Shown piece by piece: positions 10,502 to 22,311 of a DNA stretch of 64,000 bases. Source of the DNA: Fusarium oxysporum f. sp. lycopersici 4287 (Eukaryota > Ascomycota > Sordariomycetes > Hypocreales > Nectriaceae). The translations under genes were made by a program, and so were the position numbers. The notes beneath the pieces were generated by a model. That model saw nothing but the letters and a program-made list of their open reading frames with translations, was not told where the DNA came from and did no database searches. How positions within the stretch are numbered: the stretch's first letter is position 1; each line of letters begins with the position of its first letter. The stretch covers positions 806,001-870,000 of the forward strand of contig NC_030994.1 in assembly GCF_000149955.1 (NCBI RefSeq). The letters run 5' to 3'.

Positions 10502-11533
10502 GCTGATTTTGTTCATTTTTGCTGCCGGGAGTTGTAAATGGGTTTATGATGAGAAACTCTTAGTGCTGTTCCCTCTTAACATGGGATTTATATCAAGGTA
10601 CACCGAGGCTGAGGGGCTCCAGTGCGAATTGGCCATGTTGACATGCCAGGTATGTAAGTGTAGAACCGTAGAAGATTGGCTGGACTGATTAATCGTGCAT
10701 CAATCATAACTCTCCATAAAGCCAATGATTTGAAAGAGGTTGTGATGGTCGCCAATCGGGGCAGAATGGTGTTGATCACCGTTTCGCCATAAGCCTCATA
10801 CGTAATGACCCATTTAGATCTCCCAGAGCATTGAAACCACCTAGCTCGACATATGGAATAAACAGCTTTACAAGTTGATGTTAATTATGAGTTAAATACA
10901 ACGGAGCATGAGTTCCGGTATTCTCGCCGATCAAAGGATTCCCATGAGCAACAATTGCATCACAAAAAGGATGGCAATCCAAGTTCCCCATTGGCCACGC
11001 ATGTCAGCTTCACACCCCATCAAGCGGGCGTGGCAGGGAATAATTCAGGTACCGTCCACAGCCACAGCTGTCACGACGACTTTTCGCCTCCTTATCTCTG
11101 TTTCATATTTTAAAAACTGGAGCCTTGGGAGATGATGCATCTGAGACGTCAATTGCCTTCACGCCAAGGGGTTAAGGCTGATAACATGATCTTGAGATGA
11201 GAGATCTTACAGGCGGACATGAAGCTCCGGTCACAAAAGATTGTATGGATCCCTGCCCCATATACTTGAGGGCATTCTCGTGGCTAAGAAGCTCCGTGTC
11301 ATCGTGTGTTGGGAGGTTTTGGTCAGATGGGCTGGGTAATGCTTACGTAGCCGAGACGTCAGATTCAGCAAAAGAAATGGTCAGTGTTGGTAACAAAATT
11401 TCAGACTGAACGATATAAATATTGAGATGAATGATTACAAAGTTTCACGATATCGGTCAAATCCTGATGTCTTTGTCAATTGATCTCTATCTTACGCAAC
11501 TTCAACTTCAACTTACACGGTAGCTTTCTCAAC
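10502..11533. other. Intergenic region, 5' flank of the SDR gene
   Basis: Only short open frames without recognisable domains; the promoter of the SDR gene is expected just left of 11534. Confidence 0.5.
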
Positions 11534-12610
11534 ATGTCTGCATCAATACTCAAGCGAGCAACTTGCTCAATCGCTAGCAAGACATACTCTCATGGACGGA
11601 TAGCTGCTCTTCGGCAAACACCATTCCTCTGCAAGCCAATTTGCCAACGATCAATGCACACCACAGAAAATGACAGCGCAAAACCAATGAACCCAGACCC
11701 TAGAGAGAATCCTGCTCATGAACTCACTTTACCGCGAGGAACAAATGTCGGTCGCAAGCGATTCTCCGACTTTGAACTCGCCGGAAAGGTCTTTATCGTC
11801 ACAGGTGGTGCTCAAGGTCTTGGATTGACTCTGGCTGAGAGTCTTGTTGAAGCTGGTGGAAAAGGTATGTCAACCACACAATTGAACTAAACAGGAACTA
11901 ACTTAAGTACAGTGTATTGTTTGGATCGTGCTGATCAGCCTGACGAAGGATGGCATGAAGCTCAAGCACGCGTCGTTCCAGAATGGGGCGGATCTCTACA
12001 CTACCGCAAACAAGACGTATCAGACGCCGAAGGTCTCGATGAGCTCGTCACCGCCATCGCAGATGAGAACCAAGGTCTTGACGGCGTGATAGCCGCAGCA
12101 GGCGTCCAGCACATTTCGCCCACCGTGGAATACAAAGCAGATGAAGTAGCACACATGCTCTCCATCAACTACACCGGTGTTTTCATGACCGCCAAATCCG
12201 CCGCTAAGCAAATGATGAAGTACAAGAAACGCGGAAGCATCTGCCTCATCGCCAGTATTTCCGGCCTCAAAGCGAACCGCGGTCTTATTTCCCCCGTTTA
12301 TAATTCTAGCAAGGCAGCTGTTATCCAACTGGCGCGAAACCTTGCTATGGAATGGAGTCCTATTCAGAAAGACGGCACAGGAGGGATTCGCGTCAATTGT
12401 ATTAGTCCTGGACATATCATGACGCCTATGGTGGCGAGCAACTTTGAGGAAGTACCTGGTATGCGGGAGGAGTGGGAGAGGGAGATCATAATGGGGAGAT
12501 TGGCGGAGACGCAGGAGTTTAAGGGTGCGGCGTTGTTCTTGTTGAGCAATGCGAGTAGCTACATGACGGGGAATAACCTCGTGATTGATGGAGGACACAC
12601 GTCGTGGTAA
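11534..12610 (+). CDS. Short-chain dehydrogenase/reductase with mitochondrial-type leader (D-arabinitol dehydrogenase-like)
   Basis: Two exons (11534-11864, 11913-12610; 48-nt intron with a GAACTAAC branch site) encode 342 aa. The classical SDR signature is complete: cofactor loop TGGAQGLG at 90-97, NAAG-equivalent AAAG near 171-174, Asn196, Ser225/Ser227, Tyr240 and Lys244 in YNSSK, and a typical ending DGGHTSW. The first 40 or so residues are basic and lack acids (MSASILKRATCSIASK...), like a mitochondrial presequence. The core resembles fungal polyol dehydrogenases of the D-arabinitol/sorbose group, so the substrate is probably a sugar alcohol or ketose; this is inference. Asp at LDRAD after the second strand points to NAD(H). 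The ATG at 11534 is the first in frame. Confidence 0.85.
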
Positions 12611-13441
12611 TGAATGGGGTGGTGTTGATAAGGAGATTCGATGACTGAAGACGAGAATCGATGATAGATTAATAGCAAGCCAAGCCATTTGTTTTACAAT
12701 GTAACTCTCATACCTACAATGTCGTCGCATCCAAGTGCCCCATTCGTTTACACATCCAAGTGGCTTAAAATGCCTGCAAAACTGCACCTATAGTAACGAT
12801 AGCTTGTAGTCTTCCATCTTCGCATGAAGACTAAAGTCTCTGAATATGACGAAGGATGCCAGATTGTGATGCTCTTGACCCGCCCCAGCTCTATTCCACG
12901 ACTCCTCCACAACCCATCCCTCTATTGGTCTCCTACTCGAGTGATACCTGTGGTGGTATGTAGATCATCAGAATTTCATCCGAGTCTTACGCGTTTAAAT
13001 ATAATTAGAATATTCTTAGATGGTAGATGGAGCCACAGAAACGAGCCTCGCAAATGTATCCAAATATTGGATCCTATGTATTTCTAGAAACAATGGACTT
13101 CTGAGCTGATCCTGGGATCCTTCGTTGCAGCAATTATCCGACTATCTGGACCAACCACACTCTCTAGAACCTAGGCCCAACCATAGCGAAACGCCCTTAT
13201 AAAAGTTCTGAATCTCCCATATGCCAAATACAAGCTCCAAAAATGACCCGAAACAACGCCAGATAACACAACGCTCAGTAGTCTCCCTGTCTTTCAATCT
13301 CATGTATGATGACTTGCCGGTCGCGACGGCTGTTCAACGTCATCAGAGACAAGGGTCCTCTTGACCATATTAGATACCAAAACCCCGAACCATAGCTCCT
13401 CCAATCGTCTCTATACAGGACTGAACTTCCACCAAGGTGCT
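12611..13441. other. Intergenic region between SDR gene and DUF7924-type pseudogene
   Basis: 3' flanks of two convergent genes. No supported gene; open frames are short and low in complexity. Confidence 0.55.
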
Positions 13442-14996
13442 CTAGTATGGTTGTAGGCGGATTGCGCTACCCCCGGACTTGGACCTCGGACGAGAAAGCT
13501 TGTTCTTCAGGGTCGCCATCTCCCTTTCCTCGATCAAAACATCAAGACCGGACTTTATACACTCCAAGCGCTCATCCCGTCCCCAATCGATAATATTCCG
13601 GACGAATCTGCGGAACTCGAGGAACTCTTCAGGTCGCTGGAGAATGAACGTCTTGATCTTTTGCGTATATATGAACTCTCCATCTTTCCAAGAGACATGC
13701 AATCGAGCCTCGGTTCCATTCATGGCAACACTGAAGCTCGTGCTATCAAGTGGCTTGCTGGACTCAATATCCGTACACTTCTCAAGTCTGTCTTTCAACT
13801 TGTCGCTGATGTGGATGCAGGCCGTGGACGCTCCCAGGCATTGGTTCGTCGCCACCTAGAGACTACCTTTGCTGGATGGTCCGTCGCCTTTGAACTCGAC
13901 TGCGAAGAAGGGAAAGGTGAGGCCTTCGCTGTTTGCGAACGCAAAGTTACCACATGTAGCGATCTGCATTCGCTGGTCCTGTTCGAAGGCAGACAAGCGG
14001 TACCCGTATAGGAGATCGGGAACAGGAACACTGATTCTCGCATAGGGATTAGTGATGGGAATAATGGCCCTACCTACAAAGACACGATCGCTGCGCTTGA
14101 TCTTATCTATACCGGAACTAAGGGGAATGACGTTGTTTCGAACAAAGTCTTCAACCTTTGCTTCGCTGGCACCTGCCTCCATGTCATAGAGATCATCGTT
14201 ATCTTGGGGTATAGGCTCAGGGGAAGATCGACCTTTCTTGAGGGATTCGACAAGTGTTGAGATATGAGGCGGGAGTTCAGTTCGAGAGTCGAGTAGAAGG
14301 ATATTGTTGAGAGCCAGGTTACAGTCCCTGTAAAGCGCACTCTCAACGAGAGGCCCGTTGGATCGATTAGGAGTCCCAGTGGCTGTTGGTAAATAGTTGG
14401 TGTCGGGTCGATAGACGGCCCCCCTTCTTTAGAAGTGAATCCGGGAGACGAGGGTTTGAGGGAGGATTTAGGAGAAAACGCCAGCTCAAAGGTGACAGCT
14501 TGACCGGTGAGGTTCTTTCTACCTGACATAATGGCTGGAGCAGAATGAGATCTTTCTAGGAGTATGGGTTCGAAGTCCTTGTCTAGAATGAAGCAGTCTG
14601 AACGTGATGTCTTGCGTAGATCTGAAGGGTAAGTGTCTTCGAGCCAGTTATCGACTTTTTCCAAGTACGAAGGGCGAGGTTGAGTCTCCTTTATATACCC
14701 AAGAAGAGCAGCGGATGGAAGAATACTTCGAATAGGAGCTGGTTGAAACATGACCTATTAAGATACAAGTCAGCTCATGAAGAAGAGGCTATCATGGTGC
14801 TTTGTCGATGATGAGGTCATGTACGACTTCATGGGACTCTCACATGGTCGTTAGTATCCTGATTATCGACTTCATAGCGAGATCTTTTGAACTGCTGAGC
14901 CTGTGGTGGAGGGATTGAGGGAGATCTGCTGGCGGCGCGCTTCCTAGGGTTGTCCAGACTGGCCTGAATAGGCGCTGGTTCTTGCGAGCCTTCCAT
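13442..14996 (-). pseudogene. DUF7924-type fungal protein, disrupted by a frameshift and an in-frame stop
   Basis: Exon 1 is 14996-14844 (51 codons, MEGSQEPAP...), followed by an 89-nt intron and a long second exon from 14754. Three frame blocks on the minus strand together look like one fungal DUF7924-type protein (function unknown, often expanded in plant-associated fungi). Conserved pieces are LVESALYRDCNLALNN, ARISVPVPDLLYGY, FPFFAVEFKGDGPS, VATNQCLGAS and FVRNIIDWGRDERL. Two lesions break it. At a run of six C (14419-14424) the frame slips by one; seven would join SKEGG to AVYRPDTNYLP. At 13858-13856 a TAG stands where the family has Trp (GSLWVATNQ). The TGG-to-TAG change is CpA-to-TpA on the other strand, the preferred RIP change. 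The family call is from memory of homologous motifs. Confidence 0.75.
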
Positions 14997-16241
14997 GATG
15001 AGAGGCAAGGACTAGGTCAAGAGAAATATGGTGATTTGAAGAAGAGAAGCAGAGAGCCCTTATTATATTCTTCTGAAAGGGTACTGAAAGCAGTGAAGAA
15101 GGATGTTTAAGTCACGTTAGTAAATCTGAGAATAGCGGTTCTCTGGAGCCGTGACAGTTCCGGCCATGCTTGAAGCGAGTGATGAAGCAATATTAAGACA
15201 TGCATTTTGGCAATTTCGAAAAGGATAACCCCTAACAATATCAGTGATTCATAGAGGAATTTGTAGTGTTGTTGAATCAGAACCTGAGGTTGATGCTTTC
15301 AGGCCATATGAAGTTGTCAGTGATAAGGTATTGGGCTACTACACGTTATACGAACTTGAAGCACACAAAGTGCCACCTAACACCTCTGATTCAACGACCT
15401 GTAAAAACCTCACGATAAACCGTTTCTGCAAAAGCCACACGATTCTCGACACCCCGTGAAACATGTGAAGAGCATCACCAGGCACCGTCCTACATACATC
15501 AGCATCAAAGCGCAGATTGTTTCAGCCCTGTGAACAACGTCAATCCCTACGGTAGATCCCCAAGATTTGTACTGTAAAAGCTCCGAAGGGTTACGGATGC
15601 TTGTGATTTTGGCCGTTGAAAGTAAACGCGCGTTGCATGAGCCTCGGGCGGCCCGTACCGCACTATGACGCCCGCAACAACGTGAGTTGTTTTTAGCGAG
15701 GTTTCTGCTGGCTCCACTAATAATTCGAAGTCATGATGCCTCAATTACAGTTTCATTGTTTCTGTCATGATAAAATTATGAAGATTCTCCGGTTGGGACA
15801 TGACGGGGCCACACACATGTTGCCTTCAACGTCACTTGAGTAGACTTCACCACGGGACTTTCTTCTATTCTGTCTACCAAGTCCTGTCTAAACCTATACT
15901 AATCATGTATCAAATAATATTCTTTGTCTCAGAATTCCTCCCTTTACTATTCTCGGCCGACTTGTCCGGCTTTCGGATCATCAGGTCCATGACAACTCTA
16001 ATCCCCACTCACAGCCCTAAAACTCGCAAATCGCCCCCCAGTCTCCGCTGTCAGATCCAATCTAACTCCACTGTCGTCATTGTCAGCGACTCCGGCGCTT
16101 CCGTCACATTTTCCCCTTCATGCAGTCTCTTTTTTTCTTCCCTCCCTTCCATTCACTTCCCTCAAAACCACCACCCACAGACCAGAAAATAATCCATATC
16201 TCCGGGTTATCATATCATACCCTCCGATCTCGCTGTCCCCC
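14997..16241. other. Intergenic region between divergent DUF7924-type pseudogene and SEC14
   Basis: Divergent promoter region. The right end is pyrimidine-rich (about 16020-16240), typical of a long leader before the SEC14 ATG. No supported gene. Confidence 0.55.
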
Positions 16242-17671
16242 ATGGCTTCTACTCTCGAAGCTACCGGCGCTCCAGCCGCTCGCATCACCTCTACTGCTTC
16301 TACCATTGCAGACTACGCTTATCCTTATGGCCACCTGGGGCATTTGACGCAGAAGCAGGAGGAGGCTTTTGTGCAGTTTAAGAAGGTCCTTGAGGAGAGG
16401 GGTCTTTTGAAGGTTGGACCTCCGCCTTCTCATGATGATCCTTTGATCTTGTAGGTTTTGCGGCAAGCGATTGGTAAGCAGGGTTCTAACAGCTTTTCTC
16501 TACAGGCGATACTTGCGCGCGCGAAGATGGAATGTCGAGGATGCGTATCAGCAATTCAAGGAGACAGAAGATTGGCGCAAGGCAAATGATTTGGACGTTT
16601 TATACGACACCATTGATCTAAGCGCCTACGATTTCAGCCGTCGCCTCGTATGTCTCTCGGAATACTCGGGAATGCCAAGCGCTGACTCTTCATCTGTAGT
16701 ACCCCCAATGGACCGGCCGACGCGACCGTCGCGGAATTCCCCTTTACGTATTTGAAGTCAAGACCCTCGACTCCAAGACCGTCCACGAGTATGAAAAGGT
16801 CGGCGCATCGAGTACCTTTTCCAAAGCCAAGTCGGACGGCAAGACGCCAAGCGGCCTGCTGCGCTTATTCGCTCTGTACGAGAACTTGACGCGCTTCAAC
16901 ATGCCGTTCTGCACACAACTCCTCGATCGCGAACATCCCGAGGTTCCTATTACGTTGAGCACAAACATTGTGGATATTTCGGGCGTGGGGCTGAAGCAGT
17001 TCTGGAATCTTAAGCAGCATATGCAGGCTGCTTCACAACTTGCTACGGCGCATTACCCCGAGACGCTGGATCGCATATTCGTGATTGGTGCGCCGGCGTT
17101 TTTCAGCACTGTTTGGGGTTGGATCAAGCGTTGGTTCGATCCTATCACTGTCTCTAAGATTTTCATCCTTGGTCATAATGAGGTCAAGAGTGTGCTGGAG
17201 CAGTACATTGAGCCCAGAAACATTCCCAAGAAGTATGGCGGCGAGCTTGACTACAACTTTGGAGAACTCGGCAACCCTGATCCTAACTGGGAGGGCGTCG
17301 TTGAGTTTGAGAATGGACACAAGACGTTTCCTAGCGGGCCGTTATTGTGGGAGGAGGATTCTAATGGAAGACTAGTCTGTATGGCTAAGGGTTCCAAGGA
17401 CGGACAGCCTCGAAACGAGAGAATCTGTACAATCCCCAAGACCTTTGGTCTCGCGCCTGTTGTAGAAATCTCCAGCGGCGAAACAGTCGTTGAAACACCA
17501 GCAGAAACCAACGACGCAGCCGCCCTCAACGGAAACGGACACCCCGTATCTCCTCAAGGAACACACGACGACGGCGTTCAGACCGACGACGCGCTCTTGA
17601 GCGATGACGTGAACGAGAAGCTGAAGCTGCAGGACGACAAGCCTGTCGCGGCACAGACGACTACTGCGTGA
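16242..17671 (+). CDS. Sec14-like phosphatidylinositol/lipid-transfer protein (CRAL-TRIO)
   Basis: Three exons (16242-16450, 16506-16647, 16700-17671) encode 440 aa; the introns are 55 and 52 nt and contain CTAAC or CTGAC boxes. An N-terminal CRAL-TRIO helper region (about 45-110, LRYLRARRWNVEDAYQQF) is followed by the lipid-binding domain (about 130-300) with IVDISGVGLKQFW, HYPETLDRIFVIGAPAFF and KKYGGELDYNFG. Such proteins exchange phosphatidylinositol and other lipids between membranes and stimulate phosphoinositide synthesis. A further C-terminal region of about 140 residues is acidic and low in complexity. The arrangement is closest to the fungal Sec14 homologues of the Sfh5/CSR1 type rather than the short canonical Sec14, so I give no symbol. 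Confidence 0.88.
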
Positions 17672-17967
17672 TAGAAGTATTATATCCTAGAGATGGTGAA
17701 GACTGGCATACCCTGGAAGCAAATTTTGGATAAGATGGTTTGAAGTACAAGATGGACTATATTGGTTGAAGTACACGGAGTATATCCCTTTCTGTTTGGC
17801 GTATCATGTTTAGAACCTCCCGTTGAAGCGGTGATAAGGTTGTGAATACATAATCGTGATTCCCTGTTAATGTTTGAACAATTACCTTCTTTATTCTATT
17901 CCCTAATCCTGATCTTCTATGCCGCGTGCCTCTATTGAACTCTATTCTAGCAATGACGTTACCAAGT

Positions 17968-18636
17968 CTATTCCATCTCTGGAACTTCTGGTCTTGTAAT
18001 ATATCCCCTTCTATTCCTCCACTGGGTAACACCCCTCTCAAGCTCCCCCCACGTAACCCCATCTCTAACAAGACACATCGTCACCCCCAAACTCTCCGTA
18101 TCTCTATTCCTCACCTCATCATCGAAGAACAGCATATCCTCATACTTGATCCCCGTCCTCTTCTGCAAGCTCTCAAAGTGCTTGATCTTGCACCCTGGAT
18201 AAATCTCCAACAAGCCCTCGAACACATCCAGCGCTTTCTTTGGCTTCCCGCCCTCTGGTCCAGTGATATGCAGCATCTTTAACAAATCGCGCGCAAGGCT
18301 CGGCGCAGAAGTTCGCGATGCCACGCCGATTTTTATACCGGCGCGCGGCAGGGCGTGAAGAATGGCAGGGACGTCGCTGAAGAAACCATAGTCCTCGCCG
18401 TATCGATCTGTGGCGCTTGTGTGTGAGGAGTTGGGTTTTAGGGGTGGTGTTACGTGGGTGTCTACCCAGAATGGCCAGAGGGTGTAGTCGAGATCGAAGA
18501 CGATGAGCTTGGGGAGCGGAAGGGTGGGATCGGCGAGGGAGGATGGGAGGGCGGTGGATGATGTTGATGTTGTTGAGATTGTAGAGAGGGTTGAGGTGCT
18601 CGGCGGAAGCGGGTTTTTGGAGAGTTTCTTTGGCAT
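17968..18636 (-). CDS. Magnesium-dependent phosphatase 1 (MDP-1), HAD superfamily
   Basis: One exon, 222 aa. HAD motif I is DLDYTLW (Asp48 and Asp50), motif II is the SRTS segment at 107-110, and the acidic metal motif is FDDEVRN (Asp172, Asp173). The short cap and the order of motifs fit MDP-1, a small cytosolic phosphatase acting on phosphotyrosine or on glycation-type sugar phosphates. The first 40 residues are Ser/Thr/Pro-rich and probably disordered. The gene converges on the Sec14-like gene with 296 bp between the stop codons. The ATG at 18636 is the only suitable start close to the domain. Confidence 0.88.
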   Translation of the reverse strand: MPKKLSKNPLPPSTSTLSTISTTSTSSTALPSSLADPTLPLPKLIVFDLDYTLWPFWVDTHVTPPLKPNSSHTSATDRYGEDYGFFSDVPAILHALPRAGIKIGVASRTSAPSLARDLLKMLHITGPEGGKPKKALDVFEGLLEIYPGCKIKHFESLQKRTGIKYEDMLFFDDEVRNRDTESLGVTMCLVRDGVTWGELERGVTQWRNRRGYITRPEVPEME

Positions 18637-19668
18637 TTTGAGATTACTGAGGTGAAGAGTGATAGAGAGGGAGGGTTTGACGTGGTGATGGAAGGTTTGG
18701 TGTTGAGAAGTTGGGACTTTTTTGTTGTCGCCCCGCGGTGGGGGGATGTGACGTCGCTGACGTGCGTGCTCTGACCAGGCAGCTGAACGTTGCTATGATC
18801 GACGCGACTGCCTTGGGGTAGATTTTCTCATCCACTTTGTGGCCGTAGGTTTTGACGGTTAACGTCGTAGCGGTTCTATATTCATATCTCTCTCACAACA
18901 TCAAGCACAGTATTACATAACAAGGACTGTTGCCAGACTCTAGCCGAGATATCATCCGAATTTGATCTCTGCTAGCTGTTGTAATCTATGTTAATCTTGT
19001 GTTGTTCTCCTTCATTCATCTCTAACAAAGATCCATGGCAATCAGAATTTTATCTTTCCAGGTACTTAGTCAACTGCCCATGACTACTTTATGCTGGTGA
19101 ATGACCATGAGCAAGTGATCTACCCCTCGTACTCTAAGTTATTTCACAAGAAATAGCGCTTTCTACATTGAATTCGCCTAATCATGGAAATTATACCGAC
19201 TAATCGCAATGCTTGCTGAGTCTCTCAAATCTCTTTACTCAGTCTTGGCCAAGCCAGTCCAGGTTGAATGTCAACCTTTAAATTCCTACTTCGGCTACCC
19301 CGCACTCTCTGCGATTGCGGGGAGGCAAACTACGGGTCCTCTTGAGCAAAATACCACGCTTCTAATTGGCCCGAGGTAATTAGTCCAAGTCGGGGGACAT
19401 TTCCCCATTTAACTTGGACATTTGCCTGACTCTTTTTAACCTGAAGAACTGATCTCTTTTTGCCGAAAGCTGCAATCCCCTGGGTATTAACCCCTGCGAT
19501 ATGCATATGCCGCTGAGCGTATGTCTAAGAAATAAGCGATTTTGTGCTTCTGTGCGTCATTCTTGACGCTCTGAAGGTGTTCAGGGGTTGGCCGCGAAGA
19601 TCGACTCATTCACGCGACACGGTCAATTGAGTGATTGACAGGGACTCAAGACGGAAACAGAAGCATTC
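18637..19668. other. Intergenic region, divergent promoters of MDP-1 and the Zn2Cys6 regulator
   Basis: About 1 kb without supported genes. The region from about 19240 to 19440 contains several GC-rich short stretches (for example cgggggac near 19390), but no site is assigned. Confidence 0.5.
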
Positions 19669-21897
19669 ATGATGGCTAAGAGAACGTGGTCGGACTCTGC
19701 TGCGGCGACCAGCGCTGATGCGGCGGTATGTCTTGACGTCCTCATTATGAGAATTGGCTGACAAGACAGGCCCCGACACCAGCTCGTCCAAATGGGAACG
19801 GGAGAACAGCTTCTCATCGACAAAGCATCACGGGCGTCGTGTCTAACGACGGTACTGTTCCTCAGATCTCACGCAAGATCAAGGCGTGCGCAGCATGTCG
19901 GAAACACAAGGTGAGACCGAGAAGCCGCAGAGTATGAGTGAGAGTTAATTGTGGTGATAGATCAAATGCTTGATGGATGAAAGTGGCCCGCCATGTCGGA
20001 GATGCGCAGAGAGAAATCTAGGATGTGTCTTGAGCAAAAGTCTCCAAACCATCATGGATGAAAAGTCACAGTAAGCTTTAACCCCTTTATCGCTCACCAT
20101 CTTAAAATAACCAAAACATTCAGATTTTCTGAATCCGTGGTCCAAGATCTAGAGCAAATGCACAGCGCTCTAAGACAAGTCATGACCAAACTCAGCCTCC
20201 CAGAACTTCCACCCCTACAGAGCATCAACTCCCGAGAAGAAGGGTCACCACCTAAAGACGACCATGCAAATACGTCACATCACCTATCTGTATCACAAGA
20301 GGAATTCCGTGGTCCCTCATGTGATAACTCACCAAAAGCGACGCCTGAGGATGAGGGCCTTCCTTATGTGCCTATTCACTCACTTTATACTCTTACTAAA
20401 CTCAGTGCTTTACGATCACCGGATAATCCTGAAGCCCAAAAAGGAAACGCCATCAACGACTTTATCGCTCGCGGTGCGCTTTCGCTAGCAGATGCAGAAA
20501 GTCTCTTTTCTCTGTATCGCGACCGTTTAGATCGGTATATGTACGGAATCGGCTGTCGATACATGACCCTCGAAGAGCTCCGCCGCAAGAGTCCAATCCT
20601 CTCCGCTGCTACACTCACAGTAGCTGCACTACACGACCCAAAAGCCGATAACATCTACGGAATCTGCAGTGGAGAGTTCCGACGCCTCATGGAAAAGTCA
20701 ATGTTTGAGCGCCGCATTGATCGTGATTATCTTCGCGCTATGTGTGTTGCTTCATATTGGCTCAGCGATCTTTCTTGGATGCTCTCGGGATATGCTATTC
20801 GACGCGCTGCGGAGTGTAATTTGCATAATAGCTATAACCAGGCTATCAAGGAGCAGAGTCAGGAGGCGGCGGATTGTGCTCGACTGTGGTATATACTGTA
20901 CATCTGTGATCAACACCTTGCTACTTTGTACGGACGGCCTTCGATTGTTCAGGAGGATTCGTCGATTCAGGGATGGGAGCAGTTCTTGAAGTCACCAGTT
21001 GCGACGGAGGAGGATAAGCGGTTGACTGGCCAGGTTATGCTGGTTAGTATTCTGCGAAATATCCGTGAGCTCTTTGGGACGGATAAGGGTGAGCCGATTC
21101 CGAGGGTATACCTGAATCACATACTGCAGTTCAGAAGGCAGTTGGATGAGTGGTATACTCGATGGATGGGAGAATTACCTGGTAAGTCAACATCAGCGCT
21201 TATCCCCGAATTATACTAACCTCCCGCAGAGCAATGGACCCAAATCGGCTCATTCCCTCGAAAAGGAACAATCCTTCACTACAACTTCGCCCAGATCCAT
21301 CTCTACTCACACATCTTCCGCGGTCTCTCCAACGACGCCCCCATCCCTCATTATTTCCTCGACTGCGCAATGCAAGCCGTCAACGCCGCAACAGCCATCA
21401 TCGACCTCATAATAACCGACCCAGACGTCGCAGTCGGCATCGTAGGAATGCCCTCGTACATGCTCTCCATGACCGCCTTTGCCTGCATGTTCCTCATAAA
21501 AGTCGCAGTGAAGTACGGCAGCGATCTGATCGAGCGCCAGCGCGTTCACGATCTAACGACGAATCTGGTCCGGCAGTTTAGATCGCTGAAAGCTGGGAAG
21601 TGGCATCTTGCGAATCTCATGGCGGGCGGGTTGGAGCGCATGACTGCGACACTGGCTACACCAGACCTGGGACAGGTACAGCCTGCGGTGTATAATAATG
21701 CGGTTGAGCATGTTGATATGGTGATGCCGGGGAATCAGGTGTATACTGATATGGATGGGGATACGTTCTTTGACTACGATATGAGTTTTGGGCTCTCGCC
21801 GGTTTTTAGGTTTGATCCGAGTATGTTTACGGTTGATGCTTCGGGACAGTCGCTCCCGACGTATCCCGAGGCTGATTATGGGATGAGGCCGCAATAG
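19669..21897 (+). CDS. Zn2Cys6 fungal transcription factor
   Basis: Five exons (19669-19725, 19770-19910, 19961-20070, 20124-21181, 21230-21897) encode 677 aa; the phases of all four introns agree. The binuclear zinc cluster spans the second and third exons: Cys59, 62, 69, 78, 81 and 88 (CX2CX6CX8CX2CX6C), with the basic CRKHK loop. A linker with a short coiled-coil-like segment (VVQDLEQMHSALRQVM) follows. The middle homology region (about 260-560) has SVRR-like signatures such as AIRRAAECNLH and ARLWYILYICDQHLA. The C-terminus is acidic and rich in Tyr/Asp (TDMDGDTFFDYDMSF) and could be an activation domain. It lies upstream of, and in the same direction as, a DenD-like gene, so it may regulate that cluster. 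The overall type recalls PrtT-like regulators, but I cannot assign a target. Confidence 0.88.
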
Positions 21898-22311
21898 GAT
21901 GGTTGAACGGGCGTTTTGTTTGGGAATACCTGGTTGTTTGTATGTGATAGGACTTGGGTATGAAGCTGAAGAGATGATTCTTATCCGTTGTATGGCCGAA
22001 AGAGACTCCGTGATCGGATAACTACCCCGTATCTGAGTGAACCATGGCTAGAGATGTATCATATCTGCTCCCCCAATCTACATGACGATCCCCTCCACCT
22101 GCTGCAGTTTCTCTCCACAGTTTGTCCATCTCGGATTTCGTTCCGTCGACTCCGCATCATCTTCTGCGGGGGACACGGATAACCTCATTCGCCCCGCGAT
22201 AGTGGATCAATCTTATCCGATGAGACAACCATTTAAACACATCAACTCACTCACCTCATCACTAACACAATCACTAACACAATCACTAGCCTAGCTATAG
22301 CAAACACCAAA
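21898..22311. other. Intergenic region upstream of the DenD-like gene
   Basis: 414 bp that should hold the promoter and leader of the DenD-like gene. It contains a short tandem repeat just before the start codon, listed separately. Confidence 0.6.
22259..22294 (+). repeat. 12-bp tandem repeat in the 5' leader
   Basis: The unit tcactaacacaa occurs twice in full and a third, changed copy follows (tcactagcctag). It ends 17 bp before the ATG. Each unit contains CTAAC, which is identical to the fungal intron branch consensus. Confidence 0.7.

Noticed and set aside
10353..10688. Overlapping open frames on both strands
   Set aside because: They cover the 5S rRNA copy and have no protein features.
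16700..16885. Alternative start of the Sec14-like protein at 16886
   Set aside because: The frame is open from 16700 and carries conserved CRAL-TRIO sequence, so 16886 is an internal Met.
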